DNA from: Rhizosphaericola sp047606825
GTDB taxonomy: Bacteria > Bacteroidota > Bacteroidia > Chitinophagales > Chitinophagaceae
DNA length: 64,000 nucleotides
Reading direction: 5' to 3'
Assembly (NCBI GenBank): GCA_047606825.1
Contig: JASGDY010000085.1
Coordinates: 1-64,000, forward strand
A program made the translations under genes and the position numbers. Shown here in pieces: positions 1-7,681 of the stretch (the stretch's first letter is position 1; every line of letters begins with the position of its first letter). Under the pieces are notes generated by a model. That model saw only the letters and a program-made list of their open reading frames with translations. It had not been told where the DNA came from and searched no databases.

Positions 1-167
1 CTTAGAGAAGCAATGGCTATGCTAATATTGAAAAGAAATAATCAATTAGATATACTTAATTAACAATGCCACAAAATGCTACTCAAAGAGTATCGACAGG
101 CTTAGAGAAGCAATGGCTATGCTAATATTGAAAAGAAATAATCAATTAGATATACTTAATTAACAAT
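1..167. repeat. Two-copy direct repeat, 67-bp unit, 100-bp period
   Basis: Positions 1-67 and 101-167 are identical over 67 bases and are separated by a 33-base segment (68-100), so the period is exactly 100. The first copy starts at the window edge, so the array may continue to the left. The unit is AT-rich and has no coding frame of note. Identity falls off a few bases after 167. No cas gene is nearby. Confidence 0.9.
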
Positions 168-273
168 ACCCAAAAAATAAATTTTACCAAAAAATTACGG
201 CCTTTCATTCCCCTCTTCCATACCCAGTCGCTATCTTGTATCCCACTTTTTTGAAGACTTAAAAACAAACAGA

Positions 274-1218
274 ATGGAAAAGAGAAAAATCAAACACACG
301 GACATCGAGGTCGCACCTATCAACTTTGGTGGTAACGTATTTGGCTGGACATTGGACGAAAAACAGTCTTTTGAAATATTGGACAAATTTGTCGATGGCG
401 GCTTCAACTTCATCGACACGGCGGACACTTACGCGTGGTGGGTCAACGGCACGGGTGGACAGTCCGAAACCATCATCGGCAACTGGCTCAAAGCGCGCAA
501 CAACCGTGGCAAAGTCGTGATTGCCACCAAGGTCGGTTCGCAGACCAAGGAGCATGGCTACGACATCAGCCGGGCACATATCCTGCAATCGGTGGACCAA
601 TCCCTGAAGCGTTTGCAAACCGATTATATCGACCTGTATTACACGCATTTCGACGACGAAAAAACACCTGTCGAGGAAACAATGGAAGCCTACAACGAGC
701 TCGTCAAGGCCGGAAAAGTGCGACACATCGCGGTCTCCAACGTCTCCCCGACACGTATCGACGATTCATTTGCCGTCGCCGAACAAAAAGGCTACGCCAA
801 ATACGTCGCATTGCAACCGCACTACAACCTTTTGGAAAGAATAAAATTTGAAACGGAATATGCACCTCTCGTTGAAAAGTACGACCTGAGCGTGTTTGCC
901 TATTGGTCATTGGCGGCAGGTTTCCTGACCGGAAAATACCGCACGGAAGCCGATTTCGCCAAAACGGCACGCGGTCAAGGCATCAAGAAATATTTCAACG
1001 ACCACGGCCTTGGCATATTGAACGCGCTGGACAATGTCGCGACAAAACATGAATCCCTACCGGCAACTATCGCCCTTGCCTGGCTGTTGGCCAATCCGCT
1101 CATTACTGCGCCAATCGTCAGCGCAACAAGCGACCGCCAGTTACAGACGATATTCGACGCGCCCAATATACTACTGGACAAGGATGATCTGGATTTGCTG
1201 AATGGCGCGAGTGCGTAA
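274..1218 (+). CDS. Aldo/keto reductase
   Basis: A 314-residue cytoplasmic NAD(P)H-dependent oxidoreductase of the aldo/keto reductase superfamily. The TIM-barrel signatures are in order: an FIDTADTY segment near residues 46-53 carrying the catalytic Asp and Tyr, an IATKVG strand near residue 85 with the catalytic Lys, and DLYYTHFDD near residue 129 with the active-site His. GKVRHIAVSN around residue 150 is also typical. The substrate cannot be told from sequence; family members reduce aldehydes, ketones or sugars. It stands alone, convergent with the ribonucleotide reductase gene, and is followed by a hairpin terminator. The ATG at 274 lies in an A-rich context. Confidence 0.9.
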   Translation: MEKRKIKHTDIEVAPINFGGNVFGWTLDEKQSFEILDKFVDGGFNFIDTADTYAWWVNGTGGQSETIIGNWLKARNNRGKVVIATKVGSQTKEHGYDISRAHILQSVDQSLKRLQTDYIDLYYTHFDDEKTPVEETMEAYNELVKAGKVRHIAVSNVSPTRIDDSFAVAEQKGYAKYVALQPHYNLLERIKFETEYAPLVEKYDLSVFAYWSLAAGFLTGKYRTEADFAKTARGQGIKKYFNDHGLGILNALDNVATKHESLPATIALAWLLANPLITAPIVSATSDRQLQTIFDAPNILLDKDDLDLLNGASA

Positions 1219-1258
1219 TAACGTGGAAAAGGGGGAATTGAAAATGGAAAGTTTCTTC

Positions 1259-1298
1259 GCTGTATCAAGTTACGCTACGCTAAACTTGCGGGAGCAGC
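1259..1298 (+). repeat. REP-like element, copy 1
   Basis: A 40-base intergenic element with core AAGTTACGCTACGCTAAACT followed by a CGGGAGCAG segment. A near-identical copy lies in inverted orientation at 18442-18485, differing at about four of 31 core positions. The core has AAGTT/AACTT ends that can pair. It sits between the end of the aldo/keto reductase gene and its terminator. Confidence 0.65.
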
Positions 1299-1308
1299 GG
1301 TGAAATCA

Positions 1309-1340
1309 AAAACCCGGCATGGAAATGACCGGGTTTTATT
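1309..1340. terminator. Bidirectional hairpin terminator
   Basis: A 9-bp stem (AAAACCCGG with CCGGGTTTT), 11-base loop, ending in a T-rich stretch. It lies between the convergent aldo/keto reductase and ribonucleotide reductase genes and could serve both. Confidence 0.8.
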
Positions 1341-1405
1341 TGCAAAATTTATATAGTTCTATTTTATTAAATCCTTAGCGAAAAACGCAAGTCCGAAATG
1401 CATGA

Positions 1406-2407
1406 TTATACCGGCACGGACAGGTCTACCTTGAAATCCTCGTCCTTGAGATGTTCCACTTCCGTTGCCATTTCGTAGTTCGTGGATTTTTTGGAGAAAA
1501 AGTCGTGCTGTGTTGTCTTGACGGACGTTGTGAGACCGTTCAATACAATCTGGTTGACTTCCTTGACTTCGTACCGTTCCCCAAATCCGAGGTTCGCCAA
1601 TGCCTTGTTACCATTGTATTTGACATATTCCTTTACGTCAGCGGTAAGGCCGATGTCCGTATAGACCTCGTCGGTATATTTCATTTCGTTTTCAAACAGC
1701 ACGTCCATCAAGTCGTAAAGTTCTTTCCTGACCACTTCTTTTTCCAATGGCGGCATGGCATTGTAGATTTCCTGCGCCAATAGTCCGACAAACACGCCGT
1801 GGATGGACTCGTCGGCAACGATTTTCTTGATGATGTCGGCACTTGCGACCATCTTTCCCTGTCCAGCCAACCACAACGGCAAGAAAAACCCACTGTAAAA
1901 CAGGAAAGACTCCAGCAACACCGAAGCTGCCAACGCCAGATACATTTCGCGGTCGGATATGTCAGGATTGTCCGTCGCACGGTAATATTGTTCAATCGTT
2001 GCTGCCTTGAACTGGAGATGTTTGTTGTTTTCCACCCACTTGAATGTGTAGTCAATCTGTTCCTGGCTGCACACTGTCGTGAAAATCGTGCTGTAAGACT
2101 TGGCATGGATGGACTCCATCATGCACATGAACGACATGACGGACTTGTTTTGCAAATCCTTGACATGGTCGAGACATTTCGGCATTCCGACATGGCTTTG
2201 GAGCGTGTCCAGCAAGGTCAGTCCACCCAACGCCTGCATGTATGCCAACTGCATCTCAAATCCGAGGTTTTGCCACACATCGATATCCTTGGAGGGCGTA
2301 TATTCCGTATCGACCCAAAACTGGCGGAGATTCTGCTGCCAGAAAACCTCTACATAGTCGTTGGAAGGCTTGTTCCAGTTGACTGCTTTAAATAGCTTTT
2401 GGCTCAT
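1406..2407 (-). CDS. nrdF: Class I ribonucleotide reductase small (radical-bearing) subunit, NrdF-like
   Basis: The beta subunit that holds the di-metal centre and tyrosyl radical used by the large subunit to make deoxyribonucleotides. The ATG at 2407 gives 333 residues. Metal ligands and radical site are visible: D67 (LLDTLQS), E98 and H101 in ESIHAKSY with radical Tyr Y105, and a later DESIHG motif. The C-terminal style (NEMKYTDEVY, YNGNKALANLGF) resembles class Ib NrdF more than NrdB, but this is judged by eye. No large subunit or nrdI flavodoxin gene is in the window, so the partners are elsewhere. A longer reading frame upstream (to 2485) begins in non-coding-like sequence, so the internal ATG is preferred. 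Confidence 0.88.
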   Translation of the reverse strand: MSQKLFKAVNWNKPSNDYVEVFWQQNLRQFWVDTEYTPSKDIDVWQNLGFEMQLAYMQALGGLTLLDTLQSHVGMPKCLDHVKDLQNKSVMSFMCMMESIHAKSYSTIFTTVCSQEQIDYTFKWVENNKHLQFKAATIEQYYRATDNPDISDREMYLALAASVLLESFLFYSGFFLPLWLAGQGKMVASADIIKKIVADESIHGVFVGLLAQEIYNAMPPLEKEVVRKELYDLMDVLFENEMKYTDEVYTDIGLTADVKEYVKYNGNKALANLGFGERYEVKEVNQIVLNGLTTSVKTTQHDFFSKKSTNYEMATEVEHLKDEDFKVDLSVPV

Positions 2408-2449
2408 GGTTATAAAGATTTTAAACAGTATATCAAAAATGACAGTATC

Positions 2450-2457
2450 CAAAGTTA
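2450..2457 (-). promoter_or_regulatory. -7 box for nrdF
   Basis: TAACTTTG on the minus strand fits the Bacteroidota TAnnTTTG element. It ends 43 nt before the nrdF start. Confidence 0.45.
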
Positions 2458-2562
2458 CAATTATCAACGGGACATGGGGCAACAACTTATCACCATCTTG
2501 GCAGAAGATTGTGGATTTCTTCTTTTTATTCTTTTATCTTTTTGCATTAATGGCATTGGTGC

Positions 2563-4374
2563 TTACCGACTGTCCAGCGTCCCCATGAAGGCGACAAGCG
2601 CATCTACCTCTTTCGGCGTAAGATGCAGGGAATCAGTACCAAGTGTCTGGTTCGGCACATATACACCCCGTCCCGCGCCGCCGCCGTCATTGTAAAACTC
2701 CACTACGTCTTTTAATGTCGCAAACACACCGTTGTGCATATACGGTGCCGTCTTGGTGGTGTTACGCACGCTGACGGTTTTGAACGCATGGTCAAACTGG
2801 GACATCAGAGAGGAGTCGTAAAAACCCTGCTGGGACAAGATGCCATACATGCCACGATCAGGGTCCAATACTTTACTTTTCGGCGCATCGGAAACACCCA
2901 ACACTTCCGCGTCCTGTGAAATATATTTGGGGGGAAACACGCCGCTGAACAACGGCATGTAATGGCAGGTGGCACACTGTGCCTTGCCCATGAATAGGTT
3001 GAAACCCGATATTTCTTCGCTGTTCATCGCGCGGTCGTCGCCGCGCATATAGTCGTCAAACCGACTGTTGAGTTTTGTCAGGCTGCGTACATAAGTGGCA
3101 AGCGATTCGACAATATCGTCTTCGTTGGTTGCGTTTTTACCAGGATAGGCGTCCGCGATTAATCTCTTATAACCTGGGTTGGATTGTAGCCGTTGAATGG
3201 CTTGTCGGATAGAGCCTTTCATCTCTTTTGGATTGTGGACAACATCCAAAATCTGCGCTTCGATATTTTCTGCACGCTGGTCGTAGAACTGTTGCGGTTG
3301 CAAAGCCGTATTTATAAGTGTCGGTGTGTTGCGGTCAATCACGCCTGTGCCGTCAATCGTTTTTTCTTTTATTAAATTATTGGCAAAAACCTGCGCTTCG
3401 ATATGGCAAGACGCGCAACTTCTGGTTTGCGTACCGGAAAAAGCCGGGCTATTAAACAGCCATTTGCCCAAAGCGATTTTTTCCCTTGTATTTTTTTGTT
3501 CCAAGAAAGGGGAATATGCCATCGTATTGAACACACCGGAATCAAACAAGGTCATGGCATCTTGCCGCAGCAATCGATTGTATTTCAATTCGGTCGTTGC
3601 GTATTGCCTACGTATTTCCTCGACGGCACGGCTCAATGGATTGATATAGTGTCGGATGAAGAACGCACGGTCAAAAGCGTTGAAATCAATGTTTTTATAT
3701 AAATAATCAATCGTATTGAAAAATAAGGAATGCAGCTTTTCATCATTGGAATGCAGTTGCAACACTTCCTGGACGCTATGCAGTGCAGCAGCATTTTCCT
3801 GCATGGACTGCAATGTCAATGGATTGTCAAAACCAGTGATACCAATCGTTTCAATACGAAAGACCTCCAGCTTGGCAGCATCCAATATCTGCCAGGAAGC
3901 AATATCAATATGCGAAAAATAGGTTTTTAAAACTGCAACATTTTCTATCAATAATTGCGTTTCCTGTTGCAATGCGGCTTTCCGGGAAATCGTATAGTGC
4001 GGAAACAAAAATGCCTCCATCACTTGTAGTCCATTGGGATTGTTGATGGAACGGCTGGCGATTTCAATTTCTGGTTTGGGCGGGCCATTAATCATCTTGG
4101 CAGTGGAATACGTAAAATATTCCGCGGCCCATTCTACTGTCTTATAGTATCGTCTTGTTTTCAGAAACGCTTGCTGCAACTGGGTTTCAGGCGCATTGTT
4201 ACCGGCAAGCGGCAACAAAGTATCTTTTAAATAATCAGACAAACTATCCAATTGCCGACACAGCTTTTCCCTAACAACCAACGCTGGCGTATTGTTTTGC
4301 TGTCGGAAGGATACCAGGATTTGAAACAATCCCAGTAACACAACCAATACCAGTACGACGCGCCAAAGTTTCAT
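2563..4374 (-). CDS. Di-heme cytochrome c peroxidase (MauG/CcpA family) with long N-terminal extension
   Basis: A 603-residue envelope protein with an N-terminal membrane segment or signal (residues 4-23). Two c-type heme sites are present: CASCH at 320-324 and CATCH at 467-471. The region after the first is typical of bacterial di-heme peroxidases (RNTPTLINTA, QILDVVHNPKEM), and YMHNGVF with a following GGG-rich loop lies near the end. Family members reduce H2O2 or oxidise protein or small-molecule partners in the periplasm. The first 290 residues are alpha-helical and not part of the usual ~350-residue peroxidase; they may form a separate imelysin-like helical domain, which is an inference from overall look only. 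The gene is upstream of nrdF on the same strand with a 155-bp gap. Confidence 0.88.
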   Translation of the reverse strand: MKLWRVVLVLVVLLGLFQILVSFRQQNNTPALVVREKLCRQLDSLSDYLKDTLLPLAGNNAPETQLQQAFLKTRRYYKTVEWAAEYFTYSTAKMINGPPKPEIEIASRSINNPNGLQVMEAFLFPHYTISRKAALQQETQLLIENVAVLKTYFSHIDIASWQILDAAKLEVFRIETIGITGFDNPLTLQSMQENAAALHSVQEVLQLHSNDEKLHSLFFNTIDYLYKNIDFNAFDRAFFIRHYINPLSRAVEEIRRQYATTELKYNRLLRQDAMTLFDSGVFNTMAYSPFLEQKNTREKIALGKWLFNSPAFSGTQTRSCASCHIEAQVFANNLIKEKTIDGTGVIDRNTPTLINTALQPQQFYDQRAENIEAQILDVVHNPKEMKGSIRQAIQRLQSNPGYKRLIADAYPGKNATNEDDIVESLATYVRSLTKLNSRFDDYMRGDDRAMNSEEISGFNLFMGKAQCATCHYMPLFSGVFPPKYISQDAEVLGVSDAPKSKVLDPDRGMYGILSQQGFYDSSLMSQFDHAFKTVSVRNTTKTAPYMHNGVFATLKDVVEFYNDGGGAGRGVYVPNQTLGTDSLHLTPKEVDALVAFMGTLDSR

Positions 4375-4447
4375 TTTTCAAAGTAAAAAGACAAAATATG
4401 GTTTGAGGTATGGAGCATAAGGTTTGAGGAATATAGCCCCTTTTAAT

Positions 4448-4512
4448 CTACTGGTTGGTGTCTTCACAAACCAGCACAAGTTGTTTCGGTTAGTGAATAC
4501 ACCGACCAGTAG
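4448..4512. repeat. Imperfect inverted repeat of the dispersed CTAYYGGTYGGTG hairpin family
   Basis: The left arm begins CTACTGGTTGGTGTCTTCAC and the right arm ends with CACCGACCAGTAG, enclosing about 20 bases. It is a relaxed version of the perfect hairpin at 17231-17260. It lies in the gap between the phosphoesterase and peroxidase genes. Confidence 0.65.
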
Positions 4513-4543
4513 TTCGAAGGCCACTGACTTTCGGTCCTGCCTA

Positions 4544-5911
4544 CTAATTAAAATCAAACGCACCCGTGAAGGGATTGGCATTGCCGTCGCGGCTGTTCAA
4601 TGGTTTTAATCCCCAACGCTTTTCGATGAACGCCAATATGCTCACGGTTTCGTATTGCGTATGGTCCACATAACCTTTCTTCGCAAAAGGCGAAATGATA
4701 ATCGCGGGAATACGCGAACCTGGCCCCCAGATATCAATCACAGGCGGTGCGACATGATCCCAGAAACCACCGTTTTCGTCGTAGGTCAATATCACGACGG
4801 CATCTTTTCCGTTTGGACCGTCGAGGACATCGTTGATAAGTTCGGCTGCATGACGTTCTCCAACAACGACATTTGAGTAGCCCGGATGCTCGTTGACCTT
4901 CCCGAGTGGTTTTACAAAAGACACTGCTGGCAATGTTCCGTCCTTTGCCTTTTGTATAAATTCCTTTTCGTCCCTTAAATGCTCTGCCTTTTCCTTTGTT
5001 CCGTCGGCATAACGTTTGAAATAAACAAAAGGCTGGTGGTGGTATTGAAACGAACCGTCCGCGTTGCCCGCCATAGCGTCGTCCCAACCACCCGAATACC
5101 AAGCCCAGGAAATCCCCTTGTCACTCAGCCTGTCACCAATCGTCGGGTTGGTCTGGTCGGTCACCAGATTAACCTTCCTGGCGGCGGCAGGATGCGGTTG
5201 ATTGACGGAATACATCGTATTGACGGCATAGCCATCGGGCGTAACAGAGCCATCCTTCAACAGCCTGCCGTTGCTGTCCAGTTCGGCGCGGATAAGCGAT
5301 GGAGCCGTAGGGAAATAAGGCGTTGCCGCCGCAATCAACCATTGGTGGTTAAGGAACGAACTACCAAACGCACTGTGGAAAAAATTGTCACAGAGCGTAT
5401 ATTGTTTGGCGATGGGATACAGCGGCAGCAATGCTGTTTTGTAATAGCCCATCGTCATGCCTGCGGTACTGTTGTAAGCCGCAAACTTGTTCATCTTGCC
5501 GCCGTTGATTTGGGCACGTTCTTGATAGTATTGGTGCAGGACATCGGGCGTTTCCTGATCTGCCGGTACATATTGGTCGATGTTGAAGATACCGTTAGGC
5601 AAGTTCGTCGGAAACGCGCTTGACCGTGGAATCGGTGGCAAATATTTATATACATTGTTGTCACGGTCCAACTGCGTCAGGCTTTCCTGTGTTGCATTGG
5701 ACAGTCCGTTGGCACCTTCAAACTGACCGTAAAGGTTGTCGAAACTATGGTTTTCCATGTAGATGACGACGATGTGTTTTACCTTTTCGATGCCCTGCAA
5801 GGAAGCCGGGAGATCGGTTGCAACCGTCGTCTTCTTTACTGGGGAACAACCAGCCAGACCTAAAAGTACGCTGGCAAGCAAACCAATACTAATCGGTGAT
5901 TTTTGTTTCAT
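4544..5911 (-). CDS. Lipoprotein phosphoesterase (phospholipase C / acid phosphatase AcpA family)
   Basis: A 455-residue secreted lipoprotein: hydrophobic signal with an LAGC lipobox (Cys near residue 22). The phosphoesterase family signature follows in order: VVIYMENHSFDNLYGQFEGA near residue 48, FVKPLG and the EHPGYSNVVVGE segment mid-protein, and YDENGGFWDHVAPP near residue 380. In the family these residues bind metal and the nucleophile acts on phosphate mono- or diesters, including phospholipids. The protein is complete. It heads a short minus-strand run with the peroxidase but is separated from it by a 170-bp gap holding an inverted repeat, so co-transcription is uncertain. The exact substrate is unknown. 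Confidence 0.88.
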   Translation of the reverse strand: MKQKSPISIGLLASVLLGLAGCSPVKKTTVATDLPASLQGIEKVKHIVVIYMENHSFDNLYGQFEGANGLSNATQESLTQLDRDNNVYKYLPPIPRSSAFPTNLPNGIFNIDQYVPADQETPDVLHQYYQERAQINGGKMNKFAAYNSTAGMTMGYYKTALLPLYPIAKQYTLCDNFFHSAFGSSFLNHQWLIAAATPYFPTAPSLIRAELDSNGRLLKDGSVTPDGYAVNTMYSVNQPHPAAARKVNLVTDQTNPTIGDRLSDKGISWAWYSGGWDDAMAGNADGSFQYHHQPFVYFKRYADGTKEKAEHLRDEKEFIQKAKDGTLPAVSFVKPLGKVNEHPGYSNVVVGERHAAELINDVLDGPNGKDAVVILTYDENGGFWDHVAPPVIDIWGPGSRIPAIIISPFAKKGYVDHTQYETVSILAFIEKRWGLKPLNSRDGNANPFTGAFDFN

Positions 5912-6211
5912 TACGCGTTTTTGTGGGGTTCTAACAATGAAAAAAGACTTCGTTTTTGTGGACTAAAAGTAAAGTTTTTTCGGAAAATCGAAAGGATAAC
6001 GGAATGTAACGGGTGCATTTACTTTTGTTCAACTATCGCGGTCGCGGCTACTGCGTGGTCGGCGAGAATAGTTCAAAGTTTCTCCATTGTCTGGGTGAGG
6101 ACATCGACCACTAGCCGTTCTACTGCCATGATGCCCGTACCCGCCAGCGAAAATCTGCAATGCACCGAACGTAAACGCTATTCTCTTTTTTATAAGGGAA
6201 ACAAAAAAACG
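5912..6211. other. Gene-free interval between phosphoesterase and acyltransferase genes
   Basis: Three hundred bases with no credible reading frame of their own. A TACTTTTG (plus strand, 6020-6027) fits the -7 consensus but no plus-strand gene follows, so it may be fortuitous. No hairpin of note was found. Confidence 0.5.
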
Positions 6212-7360
6212 TCAGTTTCCAATCGCTTTTTTGTAGACACGGTAGGTTTTGTAGACTTTGCCGCCGATATCGAGGACGGCGCGGTTCATCATCATGTTCT
6301 GCTCCAAGATCCAGGAAGCCTCGATGCGGTTGATTTTAGGGTATTTGTCTGCACTGCGCATCAGGTGGGCGTAGAAACAGGCTTCGATGCCAAGTTTGCG
6401 GTATTCTTCCAGCACGCCAAGTATCATGATGCGGAAGCTTGTAAGGTTCTTCATCTGCGTCAACAGTTTGAACAGACCAGTGGGAAACAGGCGGCCACGT
6501 TTGATTTTTTGCTGGATTTCGTTGACATTGGGTATGGCGATACAGATGCCGATAATCTCGTCGTCCATCTCGGCGACATAGCAAAAATCGAGGTTGACAA
6601 TCATCTTCAAGTCTTTGGCGACGTGGTTAAATTCGTTTTCGGTCAGGGGAACTGAACCCAGGTTTTTGTCCCATGCTTTGTTGTACACTTTCCGGATGCG
6701 TTCCACTTCGTGGTGGAAGTTTTTCTTTAGGTCTATTTTTCGGATGATGATGTTTCTTTTCTTGAGTCTTTCTTCGAGAAAGAGAGAGAGGCGTCTTACT
6801 TTTTCTCCGTTGTAATCGGCCTTGGTGTAGATATATGCCAACAAGTCGACTTCCTTTTGCATGCCGTAGTTTTCCAGCAATGTCCGGTAATATGGAAAAT
6901 TGTAGGGCATCATGACCATGGACGGTGTGTCAAAACCGTCAATCAACAATCCCCACGAATCATTGGAAGTCGGGTTGGCTGGACCGACGATATTGCCTTT
7001 GACTCCCTGCTCCCTCACCCAACCGTAGGCTGCGTCGAGTAGTATATCGGCGACAGACTGGTCATTGATACAGTCGAAAAAGCCAAAAAAGCCGTCGTCT
7101 TTTTCGATAAACTTGATATAGTTGGCGTTATAGATGCCGGCGATACGACCGACGATATGGTGGTTGGCTTGGTCATAGGCAAGGAACAACTGCATACGTC
7201 CCGTTTCAAAAAAAGGATTTTTGCCCGGTGTCAACAGGTCTCTTTGCGCGACGAAAAGCTCGGGTACATAGTTGGCGTCGTTTTTATAAAGCTCGTGAGG
7301 GAAGTCGATGAATGCTTTCAGAAGTTTTTTGTCGTTGACTTTTACTATATGATAAGGCAC
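6212..7360 (-). CDS. GNAT-like N-acyltransferase, candidate bacterial ceramide synthase
   Basis: A 382-residue cytoplasmic protein with an acyltransferase look: a hydrophobic beta-strand run near residues 55-75 (MQLFLAYDQANHHIVGRIAG), a conserved GPANPTSNDSWGLLIDGF segment near residue 150, and a C-terminal GNAT-like half with ILGVLEEYRKLGIEACFY (acyl-CoA loop position) near residue 330. It lies just downstream of serine palmitoyltransferase on the same strand. GNAT-fold ceramide synthases (bCerS) are known in other sphingolipid-making bacteria, so N-acylation of a sphingoid base is a reasonable guess, inferred from context rather than shown. The start is a GTG at 7360; no nearby upstream ATG fits. 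It has its own -7 box. Confidence 0.7.
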   Translation of the reverse strand: MPYHIVKVNDKKLLKAFIDFPHELYKNDANYVPELFVAQRDLLTPGKNPFFETGRMQLFLAYDQANHHIVGRIAGIYNANYIKFIEKDDGFFGFFDCINDQSVADILLDAAYGWVREQGVKGNIVGPANPTSNDSWGLLIDGFDTPSMVMMPYNFPYYRTLLENYGMQKEVDLLAYIYTKADYNGEKVRRLSLFLEERLKKRNIIIRKIDLKKNFHHEVERIRKVYNKAWDKNLGSVPLTENEFNHVAKDLKMIVNLDFCYVAEMDDEIIGICIAIPNVNEIQQKIKRGRLFPTGLFKLLTQMKNLTSFRIMILGVLEEYRKLGIEACFYAHLMRSADKYPKINRIEASWILEQNMMMNRAVLDIGGKVYKTYRVYKKAIGN

Positions 7361-7401
7361 GGTTACAAGTTTTCGGAGTGAGAAATATTATATTGTTAAG
7401 C

Positions 7402-7409
7402 CAAAAGTA
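7402..7409 (-). promoter_or_regulatory. -7 box upstream of the acyltransferase gene
   Basis: TACTTTTG on the minus strand, 41 nt before the GTG start, inside a quasi-repeated TTTTTACTTTTTACTTTTGG tract. It suggests transcription independent of serine palmitoyltransferase. Confidence 0.5.
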
Positions 7410-7486
7410 AAAAGTAAAAAACAAAAAGCGCAATCTATTGATAATGAATATTGTCAAATATATTGTCAATACAGGTTGCTTTAGCG

Positions 7487-7600
7487 CGTATATACTTCAC
7501 AGGGCATGAAAAAATGAATTTCTTCCGGCACAGTCTCGCTTGGCCTCGACTATGGGGAAAGGTGACTGTGGAGAGAAGAAAGTGCCACACCTCTAGGAAC
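7487..7600. repeat. Decayed palindromic intergenic element
   Basis: An inverted pair: TTTCTTCCGGCACAGTC at 7519-7535 and its approximate complement at 7564-7581. The same arm sequence occurs in the larger palindrome at 15480-15664, and the left flank (TATATACTTC) is also shared. It is probably an eroded copy of that family and fills most of the gap between the two sphingolipid genes. Confidence 0.5.
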
Positions 7601-7681
7601 GGACTAATATATGAGATATGAAGCACAAAAAAGGGAGACGAAATGCTCCATCTCCCTTTATGCACTGTAAGGTATTATTGC

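Noticed and set aside
1..167. CRISPR array
   Set aside because: Only two copies are visible, the repeated unit (67) is longer than the gap (33), and there is no cas gene.
159..180. Shared ATTAACAATACC sequence with 27185-27196 as a sign of a common mobile element
   Set aside because: The match is short and AT-rich, so chance is a sufficient explanation.
6020..6027. Plus-strand TACTTTTG promoter box
   Set aside because: Fits the consensus but no plus-strand gene follows; only the antisense of the acyltransferase gene lies downstream.
5903..6655. Plus-strand 250-codon frame
   Set aside because: It lies mainly antisense to the acyltransferase gene, has no family look, and its start overlaps the phosphoesterase upstream region.
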